Positions 15,889-24,800 of a stretch of 64,000 nt of DNA are shown one piece after another (positions within the stretch are counted from its first letter, which is position 1; each line of letters begins with the position of its first letter). The notes under the pieces were generated by a model. That model worked only from the letters and a program-made list of their open reading frames with translations, was not told the DNA's origin and ran no database searches. The position numbers and the translations under genes are program-made. Where the stretch lies: positions 124,001-188,000 of the forward strand of contig NZ_JAFBGA010000010.1 of the NCBI RefSeq assembly GCF_016909575.1, in the 5' to 3' direction. Source of the DNA: Streptomyces sp. HB132. Lineage in GTDB: Bacteria; Actinomycetota; Actinomycetes; Streptomycetales; Streptomycetaceae.

Positions 15889-16429
15889 GCGTCATCTCCA
15901 CAAGCTTGACCACGGTGTTCCAGTTACGGCTGGTGGCGATGAGGCCACGGGTGAAGACGGGCCGCCCGAGCGCCACCGCGAGCTTGGAGCGGCCGAGCCC
16001 TTCGGGCGCGTACAGGTAGAGGGCGCGGTCCCCGAGCCGGAACTCTTCGGGGCGGAAGGCCTCGGCGTCGAGCGCGGCGAAGCGTGCGGCGTCGACGGGC
16101 TCGTCGAAATAGGTGACGTGCAGTTGCCTGGCCTCGAGTTCGGCGGCCGGGAAGGGGCAGGCGGCGGCCACGTCGGCGAGATAGGCGCCCGTTCGGACCA
16201 GGCAGTCGACGGGAAAGCCGAACCGCTCCTCGATAGCCCGCTCCAGCCCGGCGGCCAGGGCGTCCTCGTCGCCGGACGCGCTGCGGAACACGGCGTTGCC
16301 GCTCTGCAGGTACGTGGCGATGTCCTCGTGCCCCAGTTCCCCGAGCAGCGTGCGGAGTTCCGCCATCGGGATCCGACGGTGGCCACTCACGTTGATCCCG
16401 CGCAGCAGTGCCGCGTACATCGTGCTCAT
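15881..16429 (-). CDS. DUF1697 domain-containing protein
   Basis: A 182-aa member of the DUF1697 family, recognised by MYAALLRGINVSGHRRIPMAELRTLL at the start, the YLQSGNAVFRS segment and the C-terminal RNWNTVVKLVEMT. The biochemical function of the family is not established. The gene precedes and overlaps the NTF2-like gene; both are read leftward. Confidence 0.9.
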   Translation of the reverse strand: MSTMYAALLRGINVSGHRRIPMAELRTLLGELGHEDIATYLQSGNAVFRSASGDEDALAAGLERAIEERFGFPVDCLVRTGAYLADVAAACPFPAAELEARQLHVTYFDEPVDAARFAALDAEAFRPEEFRLGDRALYLYAPEGLGRSKLAVALGRPVFTRGLIATSRNWNTVVKLVEMTRD

Positions 16430-16457
16430 GACCTCACCCTAGAGCTTCCGACGGCGT

Positions 16458-16496
16458 GAGGCCGCCGCGCCCCGTGGGGGAGGGCGCGGCGGCCTC
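16458..16496 (-). terminator. Terminator hairpin after the subtilase
   Basis: Perfect 15-bp inverted repeat (16458-16472 and 16482-16496, starting GAGGCCGCCG) with a 9-nt loop, 27 bp past the subtilase stop and just upstream of the DUF1697 start. It separates the two minus-strand units. Confidence 0.8.
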
Positions 16497-16523
16497 GTGC
16501 CTGTTCTATCCGGCCTGGTTGTC

Positions 16524-17726
16524 CTACTCCACTACCTTGAGGAGCTTGTTCGCCGTGCCCTCGGTGGCGTTGGAGATGGCGTCCGGGGTGGCTCCGTCCG
16601 TGAGCGCCGTGGCGACCTCCTCCGGGGTGGCGTCCGGGTGCCCACCGAGGTAGACGGCCGCAGCACCGACCACGTGCGGGGTCGCCATGGACGTGCCCGA
16701 GATCGTGTTCGTGGCGTCGTCGCTGTCGTTCCAGGCCGACGTGATGTCCGAGCCGGGAGCGTAGATGTCCACGACCGAGCCGAAGTTGGAGAACGACGAC
16801 TGCTCGTCGTCCACCGTGGACGAGGCAACCGTGATGGCCTCGGGGACGCGGGAGGGGGAGCCCTCGCCGGCGTCGCTCGACTCGTTGCCCGCCGCGACGG
16901 CGAAGGTGACGCCGGAGGCGATGGCCTTCTGCACCGCGGCGTCGAGGGCCGGGTCCGCGGATCCGCCGAGGCTCATGTTGGCGACGGACGGGCCCTCGTG
17001 GTTCGTGGTGACCCAGTCGATGCCCGCGACGACCTGCTCGGTGGTGCCCGAGCCGGCGTCGTCCAGGACGCGGACGGCCACGATCTTCGCCTTCTTGGCC
17101 ACCCCGTGGGCCGCGCCCGCTATGGTCCCGGCCACGTGGGTGCCGTGCCCGTTGCCGTCGTCGGCGTCGTCGTCGTTGTCCACGGCGTCGAAGCCCGAAG
17201 TGGCGCGGCCCTCGAAGTCCTTGTGGGTGACGCGGACACCGGTGTCGATGACATAAGCCGTGACGTCCCCACCCGCGGCATCCGGGTAGTTGTACGCGCC
17301 GTCACCGGTGGTCTCGGCCTGGTCGATCCGGTCCAGCCCCCATGACGGCGGGTTGTCCTGGGTGGCGTCGATGTGGAACTTCTTGTTCTGGACGACCTTG
17401 GAGACGGCCGGGTCGGCGGCGAGCCGCTTGGCCTCGGTCTCCGAAAGTCCGCTGGCGGAGAAGCCGTTGATGGCCGACTTGTAGTTCCGCTGGAGCTTGC
17501 CGCCGTACTCCTTCGCCAGCCCGGCCTTGTCGGCCTTCTGGTCCAGCATCACGATGTAACTGCCGGAGACGGCGGTCGCCGCGTCCGCGCCGTAGACCGT
17601 ACCCATCGCAGGCGCCGGGGCGGCTCCGGCGAACGAGGTGGAGAGCAGGGTGACACCGGCGGCCGCAGCGACTGCGGTGATCGCGGCGGTGAGCTTGACC
17701 GAACGAGCGCGCTTGTGAATTGCCAT
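16524..17726 (-). CDS. Secreted S8 family serine protease (subtilisin-like)
   Basis: A 400-aa prepro-subtilase. ATG 17726 is chosen because GAGGAG lies 10 bp upstream and the signal peptide begins there (KRARSVKLTAAITAVAAAAG). An inhibitor_I9 propeptide spans about 55-120 (SYIVMLDQ to KFHIDA). The catalytic domain has Asp161 (VIDTGV), His194 (GHGTHVAG), oxyanion Asn281 (AAGN) and Ser346 (GTSMATPH). Length and order match proteinase K-like streptomycete enzymes, without a C-terminal PPC domain. It is extracellular, monocistronic, and followed by a strong hairpin. Confidence 0.93.
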   Translation of the reverse strand: MAIHKRARSVKLTAAITAVAAAAGVTLLSTSFAGAAPAPAMGTVYGADAATAVSGSYIVMLDQKADKAGLAKEYGGKLQRNYKSAINGFSASGLSETEAKRLAADPAVSKVVQNKKFHIDATQDNPPSWGLDRIDQAETTGDGAYNYPDAAGGDVTAYVIDTGVRVTHKDFEGRATSGFDAVDNDDDADDGNGHGTHVAGTIAGAAHGVAKKAKIVAVRVLDDAGSGTTEQVVAGIDWVTTNHEGPSVANMSLGGSADPALDAAVQKAIASGVTFAVAAGNESSDAGEGSPSRVPEAITVASSTVDDEQSSFSNFGSVVDIYAPGSDITSAWNDSDDATNTISGTSMATPHVVGAAAVYLGGHPDATPEEVATALTDGATPDAISNATEGTANKLLKVVE

Positions 17727-18676
17727 GAAGAGGGGTCTCCTCGTCATTCTTTGTGGGGGGATTGGCCCTCGGCCGGAAATTCTCCGGGGGCTGGTTCGAA
17801 ACACTGCTCGATTGACGCGCGCAGATCAAGACCTTCATGCAGCCGTCACGGACTCGGCAAGCTTTCGACACAGATAAAATGCGCGCTTCTCTGCGCATCA
17901 GGACAAACCGCAGCGCGGTTGCACAGCCTGAGAGCGCATCAGAATTCACGGACGAGTGAACTTGGACAGATCAGGCACGAATACCCTCGCCTCACCAGCA
18001 GGAACACCGGAACGCGAGAGTGGAATGGCATGTTTCGGTTGTGTGTATCGATGGCAGCACCCGCATTCCTCGGACAGGGACGCATGGCCCGCCGCTTGAA
18101 CGACACACGGGGATGCCGAGATGTCAGCCGGTCAGGTCCCGTACGCGGCCGCCGCCCTGCCGGAGCCCCGATCGGCCTGCGGCCTCGTCTCGCGGTCCCC
18201 GCACGTACACCACGCGGCGGGTCTCCGCCGCCGGACCGAGGGCAGGCGGACACTCGGAGCCGAGGAGGGCGCGGCGGACCGGAGGCTCAGTACCGGCCGA
18301 AGCGCCCGGTCCGCGACCGGCTGGGTGGAAGCCGACGGCAACGACGAGGACTGCCGGTCGGCACGCCGCACCTTTAGCGCCGGCTCAAGCGGATGACGTG
18401 ACCGGGGGCCGCAGGCCGAGCCACTGCTCGGCGTCCCAGGCCCGGAAACGCGCCACCTCGGTGGATCCCGGGTCTGCCGCGAGGCGCATCGAGCCGACGT
18501 CGGCGATCCGGCTGACAGTTCGGGACCGTGAAAAAATGGCGCACCGGCTGGAGGAGTGTTGCCGTTCCCCTCGATCGCGGTCGTGGCGGTGGTGACGTGG
18601 ACAACGAAACGGTGCGGATCGACCCCGCAGTACGGTGCTCGACCGCCCTGACCGCGACGTGCCCGCCGGTCTTCGC
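17727..18676. other. Gene-poor region between subtilase and glycosyltransferase
   Basis: About 950 bp without a supported gene. The first 230 bp are AT-richer and hold the subtilase promoter. Further right, several short frames are open on both strands but lack ribosome sites. One minus-strand frame ending at 18385 reads protein-like (VGSMRLAADPGSTEVARF, then AWDAEQWLGLRPP), so the end of a decayed gene may be present at about 18385-18520. A run of six A occurs at 18531. Confidence 0.45.
17801..17829 (-). promoter_or_regulatory. Candidate vegetative promoter of the subtilase
   Basis: On the minus strand TTGATC and CAGTGT are separated by 17 bp, close to the streptomycete housekeeping consensus TTGACN-17-TAGRRT. 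The -10 hexamer ends about 75 bp upstream of the subtilase ATG. Confidence 0.4.
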
Positions 18677-19870
18677 TCAGGCGGGCAGTTCGGCCTCGAT
18701 GAGGTCCGCTGCCCGTCCGGTCCCGCCCTCTTCGGCCATCCGCTCCCGGATCAGGGCCAGCCGCGCGGCCACGTCCGGGTCGTCGACCAGGGCGAGGACG
18801 GCGGCGCGCAGGGACGCGGCGTCCGCCTCCTCCTTCGGCAGGTGCCGGGCGACCCCGAGGGACTGGAGCATGTCCGCGTTGCCGAACTGGTCGACGGCCT
18901 GCGGTACCGCCACCATCGGGGTACCGGTCGCGAGCCCCTCCTGGCTGCCGCCGGCTCCCGCATGGGTGATGAAGGCGTCCGCCTGCTTGAGCACGGACAG
19001 CTGGGGGACCCATGGGTGCACCTCGATGTTCGGCGGTACGTGACCCAGGTCCGCCGGATCGACGTGGGCGCCGATCTGCAGCACCACGTGCCAGCCCTGA
19101 AGCCCGCCGAAGGCCTCCACGCATTCCCGGTAGAACGCGGGCTCGCCGGTGAACGACGACCCGAGGGAGACCAGCAGGACCTTCTCGGCGTCGGCCGGAC
19201 GCTTCCATTCGCCCTGGTCCGCGCGTTCGCCCTGACAGGCGCCGACGAAGGTGAACCGCGTGTGGTCCACCCGGTCGGCGCTCGGCTGGAGCGCCTCCGG
19301 GATCAGCACCAGGCCACGGCGGGGCCGGGCCACGAAGTCGTCGGACGAGAGGTCACCCAGGCCGTTCCCGGCAAGCCAGTCCGCGAAGCGCGCGCGATAG
19401 GAACGGCCCCGCTCGGTCTGCTCGAGTCCGGCGGCCGCGGGCTCCCCCACCTCCTCCGCGTACCCCTCCCAGGGGACCAGGTTGGGCCAGAGCTGGACGG
19501 CGGGCACGCCCCACCGGTGGGCGAGTACACGGGCGGGGTACGCGGTGATGTCGTGCAGGACGAGGTCCGGCTCGTCGCCGTCGAACGCCCCGGCCAGTTG
19601 CGGGAGCGCCTGCACGGCGTCCTCCAGGAACGGCTCGAGGTGGTCGATGAGTTCGGTGCCCCAGTCCTCGGGCGCGGTGGGCAGCACCGAGGTGTAGATC
19701 ACCGGCTCGGCGCCGGTGGCCGCGACCTTCTCGGCGAAGGATGCCGGGACGGCGTAACTGACGCGGTGTCCACGGACGACGAGCTCCCGGATCACTTCGA
19801 GGCTCGGGTTCACGTGCCCGTGGGCGGCGATGGAGAACATGGCGATGTGGGCGCGCGGGGGCGTTGTCAT
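18677..19870 (-). CDS. Macrolide-type UDP-glycosyltransferase (OleD/Mgt-like)
   Basis: A 397-aa GT1-family (GT-B fold) enzyme. The N-terminal acceptor domain begins IAMFSIAAHGHVNPSLEVIREL, with the catalytic-type His near residue 18. The C-terminal donor domain has LLVSLGSSFTGEP, HPWVPQLSVLKQADAFITHAGAGGSQEGLATG and VAVPQAVDQFGNADML, the UDP-sugar signature. It most resembles macrolide-inactivating glucosyltransferases, but many homologues accept diverse phenolics and macrolides. It starts 66 bp after the sugar-binding-protein gene and carries a 16-bp palindrome in its upstream region, suggesting repressor control. Confidence 0.88.
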   Translation of the reverse strand: MTTPPRAHIAMFSIAAHGHVNPSLEVIRELVVRGHRVSYAVPASFAEKVAATGAEPVIYTSVLPTAPEDWGTELIDHLEPFLEDAVQALPQLAGAFDGDEPDLVLHDITAYPARVLAHRWGVPAVQLWPNLVPWEGYAEEVGEPAAAGLEQTERGRSYRARFADWLAGNGLGDLSSDDFVARPRRGLVLIPEALQPSADRVDHTRFTFVGACQGERADQGEWKRPADAEKVLLVSLGSSFTGEPAFYRECVEAFGGLQGWHVVLQIGAHVDPADLGHVPPNIEVHPWVPQLSVLKQADAFITHAGAGGSQEGLATGTPMVAVPQAVDQFGNADMLQSLGVARHLPKEEADAASLRAAVLALVDDPDVAARLALIRERMAEEGGTGRAADLIEAELPA

Positions 19871-19887
19871 GCCGCCAAGGTAAGCGA

Positions 19888-19903
19888 GACGAGACGTCTC
19901 GTC
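19888..19903. promoter_or_regulatory. 16-bp palindromic operator candidate
   Basis: Perfect palindrome GACGAGACGTCTCGTC, 17 bp before the glycosyltransferase ATG. Size and symmetry resemble TetR-family operators. No regulator gene is adjacent, so the cognate repressor would be elsewhere. Confidence 0.55.
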
Positions 19904-19935
19904 CAGTTGTATTCGGGACCCCTGCTCCGGCCCGG

Positions 19936-21237
19936 TCAGCGCTGGTAGCGGGCCAGTACCCGGTTACCGTCGTCGACCAGGCGTTTCTTCAGCTCCTCGG
20001 TGTCGATGGCCCCGCTGTAGTACTCCTGGAGCGCGGGCGTGGCGACCTTGTCCTTCCACTCGGGATAGCCGCGCACGGACTGCGCGGGCGCGGGACGCAG
20101 CGCCCGGGCGAGAGCGGTACCCGCCGCCCAGCCGTTCTCCTCGGTGTGCAGCGCGGGGTCGGCCAGCGCCTCGGTTCCGGTCGGCAGCATCCAGTCCCCC
20201 TTGGCGAGCCGCACCATGTTGGCGGGACGCAGCAGGAAGTCGATGAACTGCACGGCCTCCTCCTTGTGCGGGCTGTCCTCGGCGACCGAGAGGGTCTGCG
20301 GGCTGACCCCCTGGGCGGTCCCTCCGCTGCCCGCCGGGGTCGGCAGCACCGTCCACTCGAAGCCCTCGGGGGCCTGTTCGACGACCTGCTGGCGGTAGGA
20401 GAACCCCAGCGGGACCATGGCGTACTTGCCGCCGAAGAAGCCGGGCAGGGTGTCCGAACCGCCCATTCCGAGCGCTGAACGTGCGGCGCTGCGATCGGAG
20501 TTGACCTGCTCCTGGACCGTGCCGGGCATGACCCGGTCGCCTTCGTCGAAGCGGATGTCCACCTTGCCGTCCGCGCCCCGGTGGAAGAGCTGCCCACCGG
20601 AGGAGAGACCCAGGTTGAGGGTGACGGACACCGGCTCCTTGAGCGGCCAGGCGACGCCGTACGTCCCCTTCCCCGTCAGCTCCTCGGTGACCTGACGGAA
20701 CTCCGCCCAGCTCCAGGGCCTCTCCGGGGTCGGGATCCGGACGCCCGAGGACTCGAGGATCTTCTTGTTGGCGATCAGGACCTTGGGCTCCTGGAGGAAC
20801 GGCACTCCGTAGACACCGTCGCCGAAGGTGGTGGTCGCCCAGGACTGCTGCGGGATGTCCCCGGTCAGCCGGTCCGGCAGCAGGGTCCGCAGGTCGGCGA
20901 GGTAGCCGCCGTACGCGAAGTCCGCGAGGTCGTCGGAGGCGTCGTGGATGATGTCGGGCGCCTCACCACCCTCGAAGGAGGTCAGCAGCTGGTCGTGGAC
21001 GTTGTCCCAGCTGCCCTGGACGTAGTCCACCTGGATGTCCGGGTGGGCCGCGTTCCATTCACGTACGAGCTGCTTGTTGGCGTCGACGGATTCCTTCTGC
21101 CAGGCCAGCGACTGGAAGCTGAGCCGGATCGGACCGTCGGGGTCCGTGCCGCGGCCGCCGTCTCCCGAACAGCCGGTCAGCAGGAGGGCGAGCGCGGTGG
21201 TCACCGCGGCGCCGATCAAGGGCAGTCGACGGCCCAT
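19936..21237 (-). CDS. Sugar ABC transporter substrate-binding lipoprotein
   Basis: A 433-aa MalE-like (family 1) binding protein. ATG 21237 gives signal MGRRLPLIGAAVTTALALLL with lipobox LTGC (Cys23). The body shows ADFAYGGYLADL, GVYGVPFLQEPKVLIANKKIL, the WSWAEFRQVTEEL hinge and FFGGKYAMVPLGFSYRQQV, typical of oligosaccharide or glycoside binders. Its start overlaps the permease stop (TGATG). It is the last gene of the three-gene importer; ligand not deducible. Confidence 0.9.
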   Translation of the reverse strand: MGRRLPLIGAAVTTALALLLTGCSGDGGRGTDPDGPIRLSFQSLAWQKESVDANKQLVREWNAAHPDIQVDYVQGSWDNVHDQLLTSFEGGEAPDIIHDASDDLADFAYGGYLADLRTLLPDRLTGDIPQQSWATTTFGDGVYGVPFLQEPKVLIANKKILESSGVRIPTPERPWSWAEFRQVTEELTGKGTYGVAWPLKEPVSVTLNLGLSSGGQLFHRGADGKVDIRFDEGDRVMPGTVQEQVNSDRSAARSALGMGGSDTLPGFFGGKYAMVPLGFSYRQQVVEQAPEGFEWTVLPTPAGSGGTAQGVSPQTLSVAEDSPHKEEAVQFIDFLLRPANMVRLAKGDWMLPTGTEALADPALHTEENGWAAGTALARALRPAPAQSVRGYPEWKDKVATPALQEYYSGAIDTEELKKRLVDDGNRVLARYQR

Positions 21238-22076
21238 CAGTGCTTCACCGCCCCGGCCGTCAGACCGCCGGTGATGCGCTTCTGGATGATCGCGAAGAGC
21301 ACGAGCGAAGGGAGGGTGGCGAGGAACGCGGCGGCGGCGAGCGGCCCGAGGTCGGCCACGCCCTCCGCGCCCAGGAAGTGGGTGAGTACGACCGGCAAGG
21401 TCTGCTTCTCCGGTGTCTTGAGCAGGACGAGCGCGAAGAAGAACTCGTTCCATGCGGTGATGAACGCGAAGAGTGCGGTAGCCACGATCCCCGGGGCCAG
21501 CAGCGGCGCGGTGACCGAGACGAGGATCCGCACCTTCCCGGCCCCGTCGACGGCGGCGGCCTCCTCCAGTTCGGGCGGCACGGCCCGTACGTAGCCGGCC
21601 AGCATCCAGAGGGCGAAGGGCAGTGACCAGACGACGTACACCAGGATCAGCCCCCACAGCGAGTTGATCAGGTGCAGGTACTTGAGGACCAGGAACAGCG
21701 GAATGATCACCAGGACGAAGGGGAACGCCTGGCTGACCACGACCCATCCGGTGGCGGCGGTGGCCAGCCGCCCCCGGTGGCGGGCCATCACGTAGGCCAT
21801 GGGCGTGGCGATGACGACCGCGATCAGGGCCGCACACAGCGCGGCGGTGAGCGAGTTGGCCGCGGCCCGGAGCAGCGGCTGTTCGTCGAAGGCCTGCCGG
21901 AAATTGTCCAGTGTCGGATCCTGTGGAATCCACGTGGGGTGCAGCGAGCCGAGTTCACGGGCCGGCTTGAAGGCGGTCGATATCAGCCAGAAGAACGGGA
22001 AGGCCAGGAAGGCGAGGTAGCACAGGAGCGCGGCGTACTGTCCGGCGCGCGCGGTTCTGCCCGTACGGAGGCTCAT
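21237..22076 (-). CDS. Sugar ABC transporter permease (MalG-like)
   Basis: A 279-aa membrane permease with about six TM segments (YAALLCYLAFLAFPFFWLIS first). The ATPase-docking EAA motif is EEAAAVDGAGKVRILVSVTAPLL. ATG 22076 overlaps the stop of the upstream MalF-like gene by 4 bp. No ATP-binding gene is present in the cluster; in Streptomyces such importers commonly share the MsiK ATPase encoded elsewhere. Confidence 0.92.
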   Translation of the reverse strand: MSLRTGRTARAGQYAALLCYLAFLAFPFFWLISTAFKPARELGSLHPTWIPQDPTLDNFRQAFDEQPLLRAAANSLTAALCAALIAVVIATPMAYVMARHRGRLATAATGWVVVSQAFPFVLVIIPLFLVLKYLHLINSLWGLILVYVVWSLPFALWMLAGYVRAVPPELEEAAAVDGAGKVRILVSVTAPLLAPGIVATALFAFITAWNEFFFALVLLKTPEKQTLPVVLTHFLGAEGVADLGPLAAAAFLATLPSLVLFAIIQKRITGGLTAGAVKH

Positions 22077-23011
22077 GCGTCCTCGCCTCCCCTGAGCCGG
22101 CCGACGAGGTAGACGGCGAGGATCACCGAGATGACGGCGACCATCACGCATCCCATCGCGGCTGCGTAGCCGAACTGTCCGTAGCGGAAGGCCTCTTCGT
22201 AGGCGAAGAGCATGGGCAGCCGGGTGCGGCCGCCCGGTCCGCCGCTGGTCAGGACGTAGACCAGGGCGAAGGAGTTGAAGTTCCAGATGAAGTTGAGCGC
22301 ACTGATGGCCAGGGCCACCGGCCTGATGGCGGGCCAGGTGACCGTGCGGAAGCGGCGCCAGGCCCCGGCTCCGTCGAGCGCGGCCGCCTCGTGCAGTTCG
22401 TGCGGAGTGTTCTGCAGACCGGCCAGCAGTGCCACGGTGGTCTGCGGCATTCCGGCCCAGATGCCGACGATTATCACGGCGGGCAGCGCGGTCGCGAGAC
22501 CGGTCAGCCAGTCCCTGCCGTCACCGAGGCCGAGATCGCGGACGGTCTCGTTGAGGATGCCGGCGTCGGGGTTGTAGACCAGGCGCCACATGATGCCGAC
22601 GACGACCTCGGGCATGGCCCAGGGGATGATCGCCAGCGCTCTGGCGAGCCAGCGCATCCGAAGGTTCGCGTTGAGCAGCAGGGCGAGGCCGAGCGCCAGC
22701 ACGAACTGCGGCACCGTGACCCCGACCGCCCACAGCAGGCCGATCCGGAAGGAGTCCCAGAACAGCGTGTCGTGCAGCAGGTCCTGGAAGTTGAGGAGAC
22801 CGACCCACTGCGTGGAGCGGGTGCGGCCCGACTGCGCGTCGGTGAAGGCCAGCGCGATGCCGTAGAGCAGGGGGCCGACGCTCAGGATCAGGATCGGGAT
22901 CAGAGCGGGCAGCACCAGGAACCAGGTGCCACCGTCCCGTCGGCGGCCGTCACTCCGTCCGCCCTGGGGGGTCTTACGCCCGGACCGCGTCATTGCGGTC
23001 GCCAGTGTCAT
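22073..23011 (-). CDS. Sugar ABC transporter permease (MalF-like)
   Basis: A 312-aa permease, first gene of the importer. It has an N-terminal cytoplasmic basic region, the TM segment WFLVLPALIPILILSVGPLLYG, and the EAA loop HEAAALDGAGAWRRFRTVTWPAIRP. Start ATG 23011 is used; internal ATGs at codons 7-8 are possible alternatives. The divergent space to the kinase gene is only 126 bp and carries a strong hairpin. Confidence 0.92.
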   Translation of the reverse strand: MTLATAMTRSGRKTPQGGRSDGRRRDGGTWFLVLPALIPILILSVGPLLYGIALAFTDAQSGRTRSTQWVGLLNFQDLLHDTLFWDSFRIGLLWAVGVTVPQFVLALGLALLLNANLRMRWLARALAIIPWAMPEVVVGIMWRLVYNPDAGILNETVRDLGLGDGRDWLTGLATALPAVIIVGIWAGMPQTTVALLAGLQNTPHELHEAAALDGAGAWRRFRTVTWPAIRPVALAISALNFIWNFNSFALVYVLTSGGPGGRTRLPMLFAYEEAFRYGQFGYAAAMGCVMVAVISVILAVYLVGRLRGGEDA

Positions 23012-23063
23012 GAATTCGACCCCTTCATTACCCTTGGATCGGTTTCATCCCCGTATTGCCGCC

Positions 23064-23099
23064 CGGGCGGCCCCCGTCATCGTGCTGACGGGCCGCCCG
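23064..23099. other. Strong hairpin between divergent genes
   Basis: Arms 23064-23078 and 23087-23099 pair over 13 bp with a 2-nt bulge (CGGGCGGCC and GGCCGCCCG ends). Lying between divergent starts, it is not an obvious terminator for either neighbour and may be a 5'UTR structure or operator of the kinase or importer genes. Confidence 0.35.
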
Positions 23100-23137
23100 T
23101 TCGTCAAGGTGGCCTGCGAGGATGAGAAAATCCGGCC

Positions 23138-24004
23138 ATGGACGAGATGCGCGCACGCGAGGTACTGACCGCCGCCGGACTGCCCGGCGGCGCGGAACTC
23201 CTCGCGCTGGGCGAGAACGCGGTGTTCGCCGTCGGCGGCCTGGTGGCCAAGATCGGCCGGGACGCCACGCACCACCCCGAGCTGCGGGAGCGCGCCGAGC
23301 GTGAGGTGGCCGTCGCGCGGTGGCTCGCCGCCTCGGGCGTACCCGCCGTACGCGCCGCTGAGTCCAGGGCCCGCCTGATGGAGGGCCACCCGGTCACCCT
23401 GTGGCACCGGCTGCCCGATGCCGTGCGCCCGTCCGAACCGCGTGATCTTGCCCCGCTGCTCACCCAGGTGCACGCACTGACCGCCCCGGAGGACTTCACG
23501 CTGCCCCGCCGTGAGCTGCTCGGCGGCGTCGAACGCTGGCTGCGGCTCGCGGGCGACGCGATCGACCCGGCCGACGCCGACTATCTGCGCGGCCGGCGCG
23601 ACGGCTTCGCGAAGGCCGCGGCGGCCCTCGCCCCGCACCTGGCCCCCGGCCCCGTCCACGGCGACGCGCTCCCCCGCAACGTGCACGTCACCCCGGACGG
23701 ACCGGTGCTGGTGGACCTGGAGACCTTCTCCGCCGATCTGCGCGAGCACGACCTGGTGGTCCTCGCGCTCTCCCGCGACCGCTACGGTCTCCCGGCCCCC
23801 GCCTACGACGCGTTCACGGAGGCGTACGGCTGGGACGTACGCACCTGGGAAGGGTGCGCGGTGCTGCGCGGCGCCCGCGAGACGGCGAGCTGCGCCTGGG
23901 TCTCGCAGCACGCCCCGGCGAACCCCAGGGCGCTGGAGGAGTTCCGGCGCAGGGTGGCGTCGCTGCGGGAGGACGACCCCGAGGTGCGCTGGTACCCCTT
24001 CTGA
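23138..24004 (+). CDS. Aminoglycoside phosphotransferase-fold kinase
   Basis: A 288-aa protein of the APH/choline-kinase family. Nucleotide-lobe elements are ELLALGENAVFAVGGLVAKIGR; the Brenner motif is VHGDALPRNVHV near residue 175 and the metal site VLVDLETFS. APH-fold proteins phosphorylate antibiotics, sugars or other metabolites; nothing here ties this one to resistance, and it sits divergent from a sugar importer. ATG 23138 is used. Confidence 0.85.
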   Translation: MDEMRAREVLTAAGLPGGAELLALGENAVFAVGGLVAKIGRDATHHPELRERAEREVAVARWLAASGVPAVRAAESRARLMEGHPVTLWHRLPDAVRPSEPRDLAPLLTQVHALTAPEDFTLPRRELLGGVERWLRLAGDAIDPADADYLRGRRDGFAKAAAALAPHLAPGPVHGDALPRNVHVTPDGPVLVDLETFSADLREHDLVVLALSRDRYGLPAPAYDAFTEAYGWDVRTWEGCAVLRGARETASCAWVSQHAPANPRALEEFRRRVASLREDDPEVRWYPF

Positions 24005-24007
24005 AAC

Positions 24008-24046
24008 GCCCGCCGCCACGCACGGGCCGGGTACCGTGCGGCGGGC
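24008..24046 (+). terminator. Terminator-like inverted repeat
   Basis: GCCCGCCG-C-CACG pairs with CGTGCGGCGGGC (single bulge), beginning 4 bp after the kinase stop. The loop is 14 nt. Confidence 0.5.
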
Positions 24047-24094
24047 CGGCTCCCCATCCAGCACCGGCGATCCGACCCCTCCTGGGTTGACTTC

Positions 24095-24604
24095 ATGCGA
24101 CTTCTCGACAGGATCACCGGAACGAGGCACCCCGATTCCGGAGTGGGGCCACGCGCGGCAGGGGAGTTGCGGACAGCCCTGCTCAGCCTCAACGGGCCGG
24201 ACGTCCCCTACGTCATCCGCGACGGCGCGGCGCATGACGCCGATCTCGTGGCGGAGTGGCGGATCGCCGAACCGGCCTGGCAGACCTTCTTCATCGGGTC
24301 CCAGCTGACGCACGCCATCCGGATCCGGATGCGTCTGGCCGAGCCGCACGAGGTGCGTGCCGTCGAGGAGCGGTGGGAGGTCGAGCGCGTCGGGAATCCG
24401 CCGCGGCTCCGGGCTTCGGCGGAGTACTTGCGCGGCTCGGGCCGGACCGTCTCCCGCCGCTGGTCGCTTCGGCGCGGAGAGAACGGCCGCCTCGAAGCGA
24501 CGGAGACCTTCGGCTTCGACAGTGCGCAGCTGACCGGCCCCCTGCGGAACACCGTCCTCACATCGGGCTGGACGTGGCGCGGGGTGATCTTCGGAAAGCT
24601 GTGA
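24095..24604 (+). CDS. Conserved hypothetical protein
   Basis: A 169-aa soluble protein with no motif I recognise. The central part is rich in charged/aromatic residues (DLVAEWRIAEPAWQTFFIG, RWEVERVGNPPRLRASAEY) and the C-terminus ends SGWTWRGVIFGKL; the alternating pattern suggests mostly beta structure. Codon bias is strong and ATG 24095 follows a GGTTGA context. Same strand as the kinase, 90 bp downstream and after a hairpin, so probably its own unit. Confidence 0.75.
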   Translation: MRLLDRITGTRHPDSGVGPRAAGELRTALLSLNGPDVPYVIRDGAAHDADLVAEWRIAEPAWQTFFIGSQLTHAIRIRMRLAEPHEVRAVEERWEVERVGNPPRLRASAEYLRGSGRTVSRRWSLRRGENGRLEATETFGFDSAQLTGPLRNTVLTSGWTWRGVIFGKL

Positions 24605-24800
24605 GCCATTCAGGGGCCGACTCACCTCGTCCGCCCGGCGCTTCCCGGTCGCTCTCGGCGACCGCCCGCACAAGACCGGCCCGGCGTGTTCCCCGCCCGG
24701 TGCGAGGACCGGCCCGTCGACGCCCTCCGGAAGGATCCCGCGGACACCGCCGCCCCGTATGCTTCCCACGACTGACTTGATCATCCGGAATGGAGTCCCC

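Noticed and set aside
23138..24004. Calling the APH-fold kinase an antibiotic-resistance gene
   Set aside because: The fold covers many metabolite kinases and nothing in its context indicates aminoglycoside resistance.
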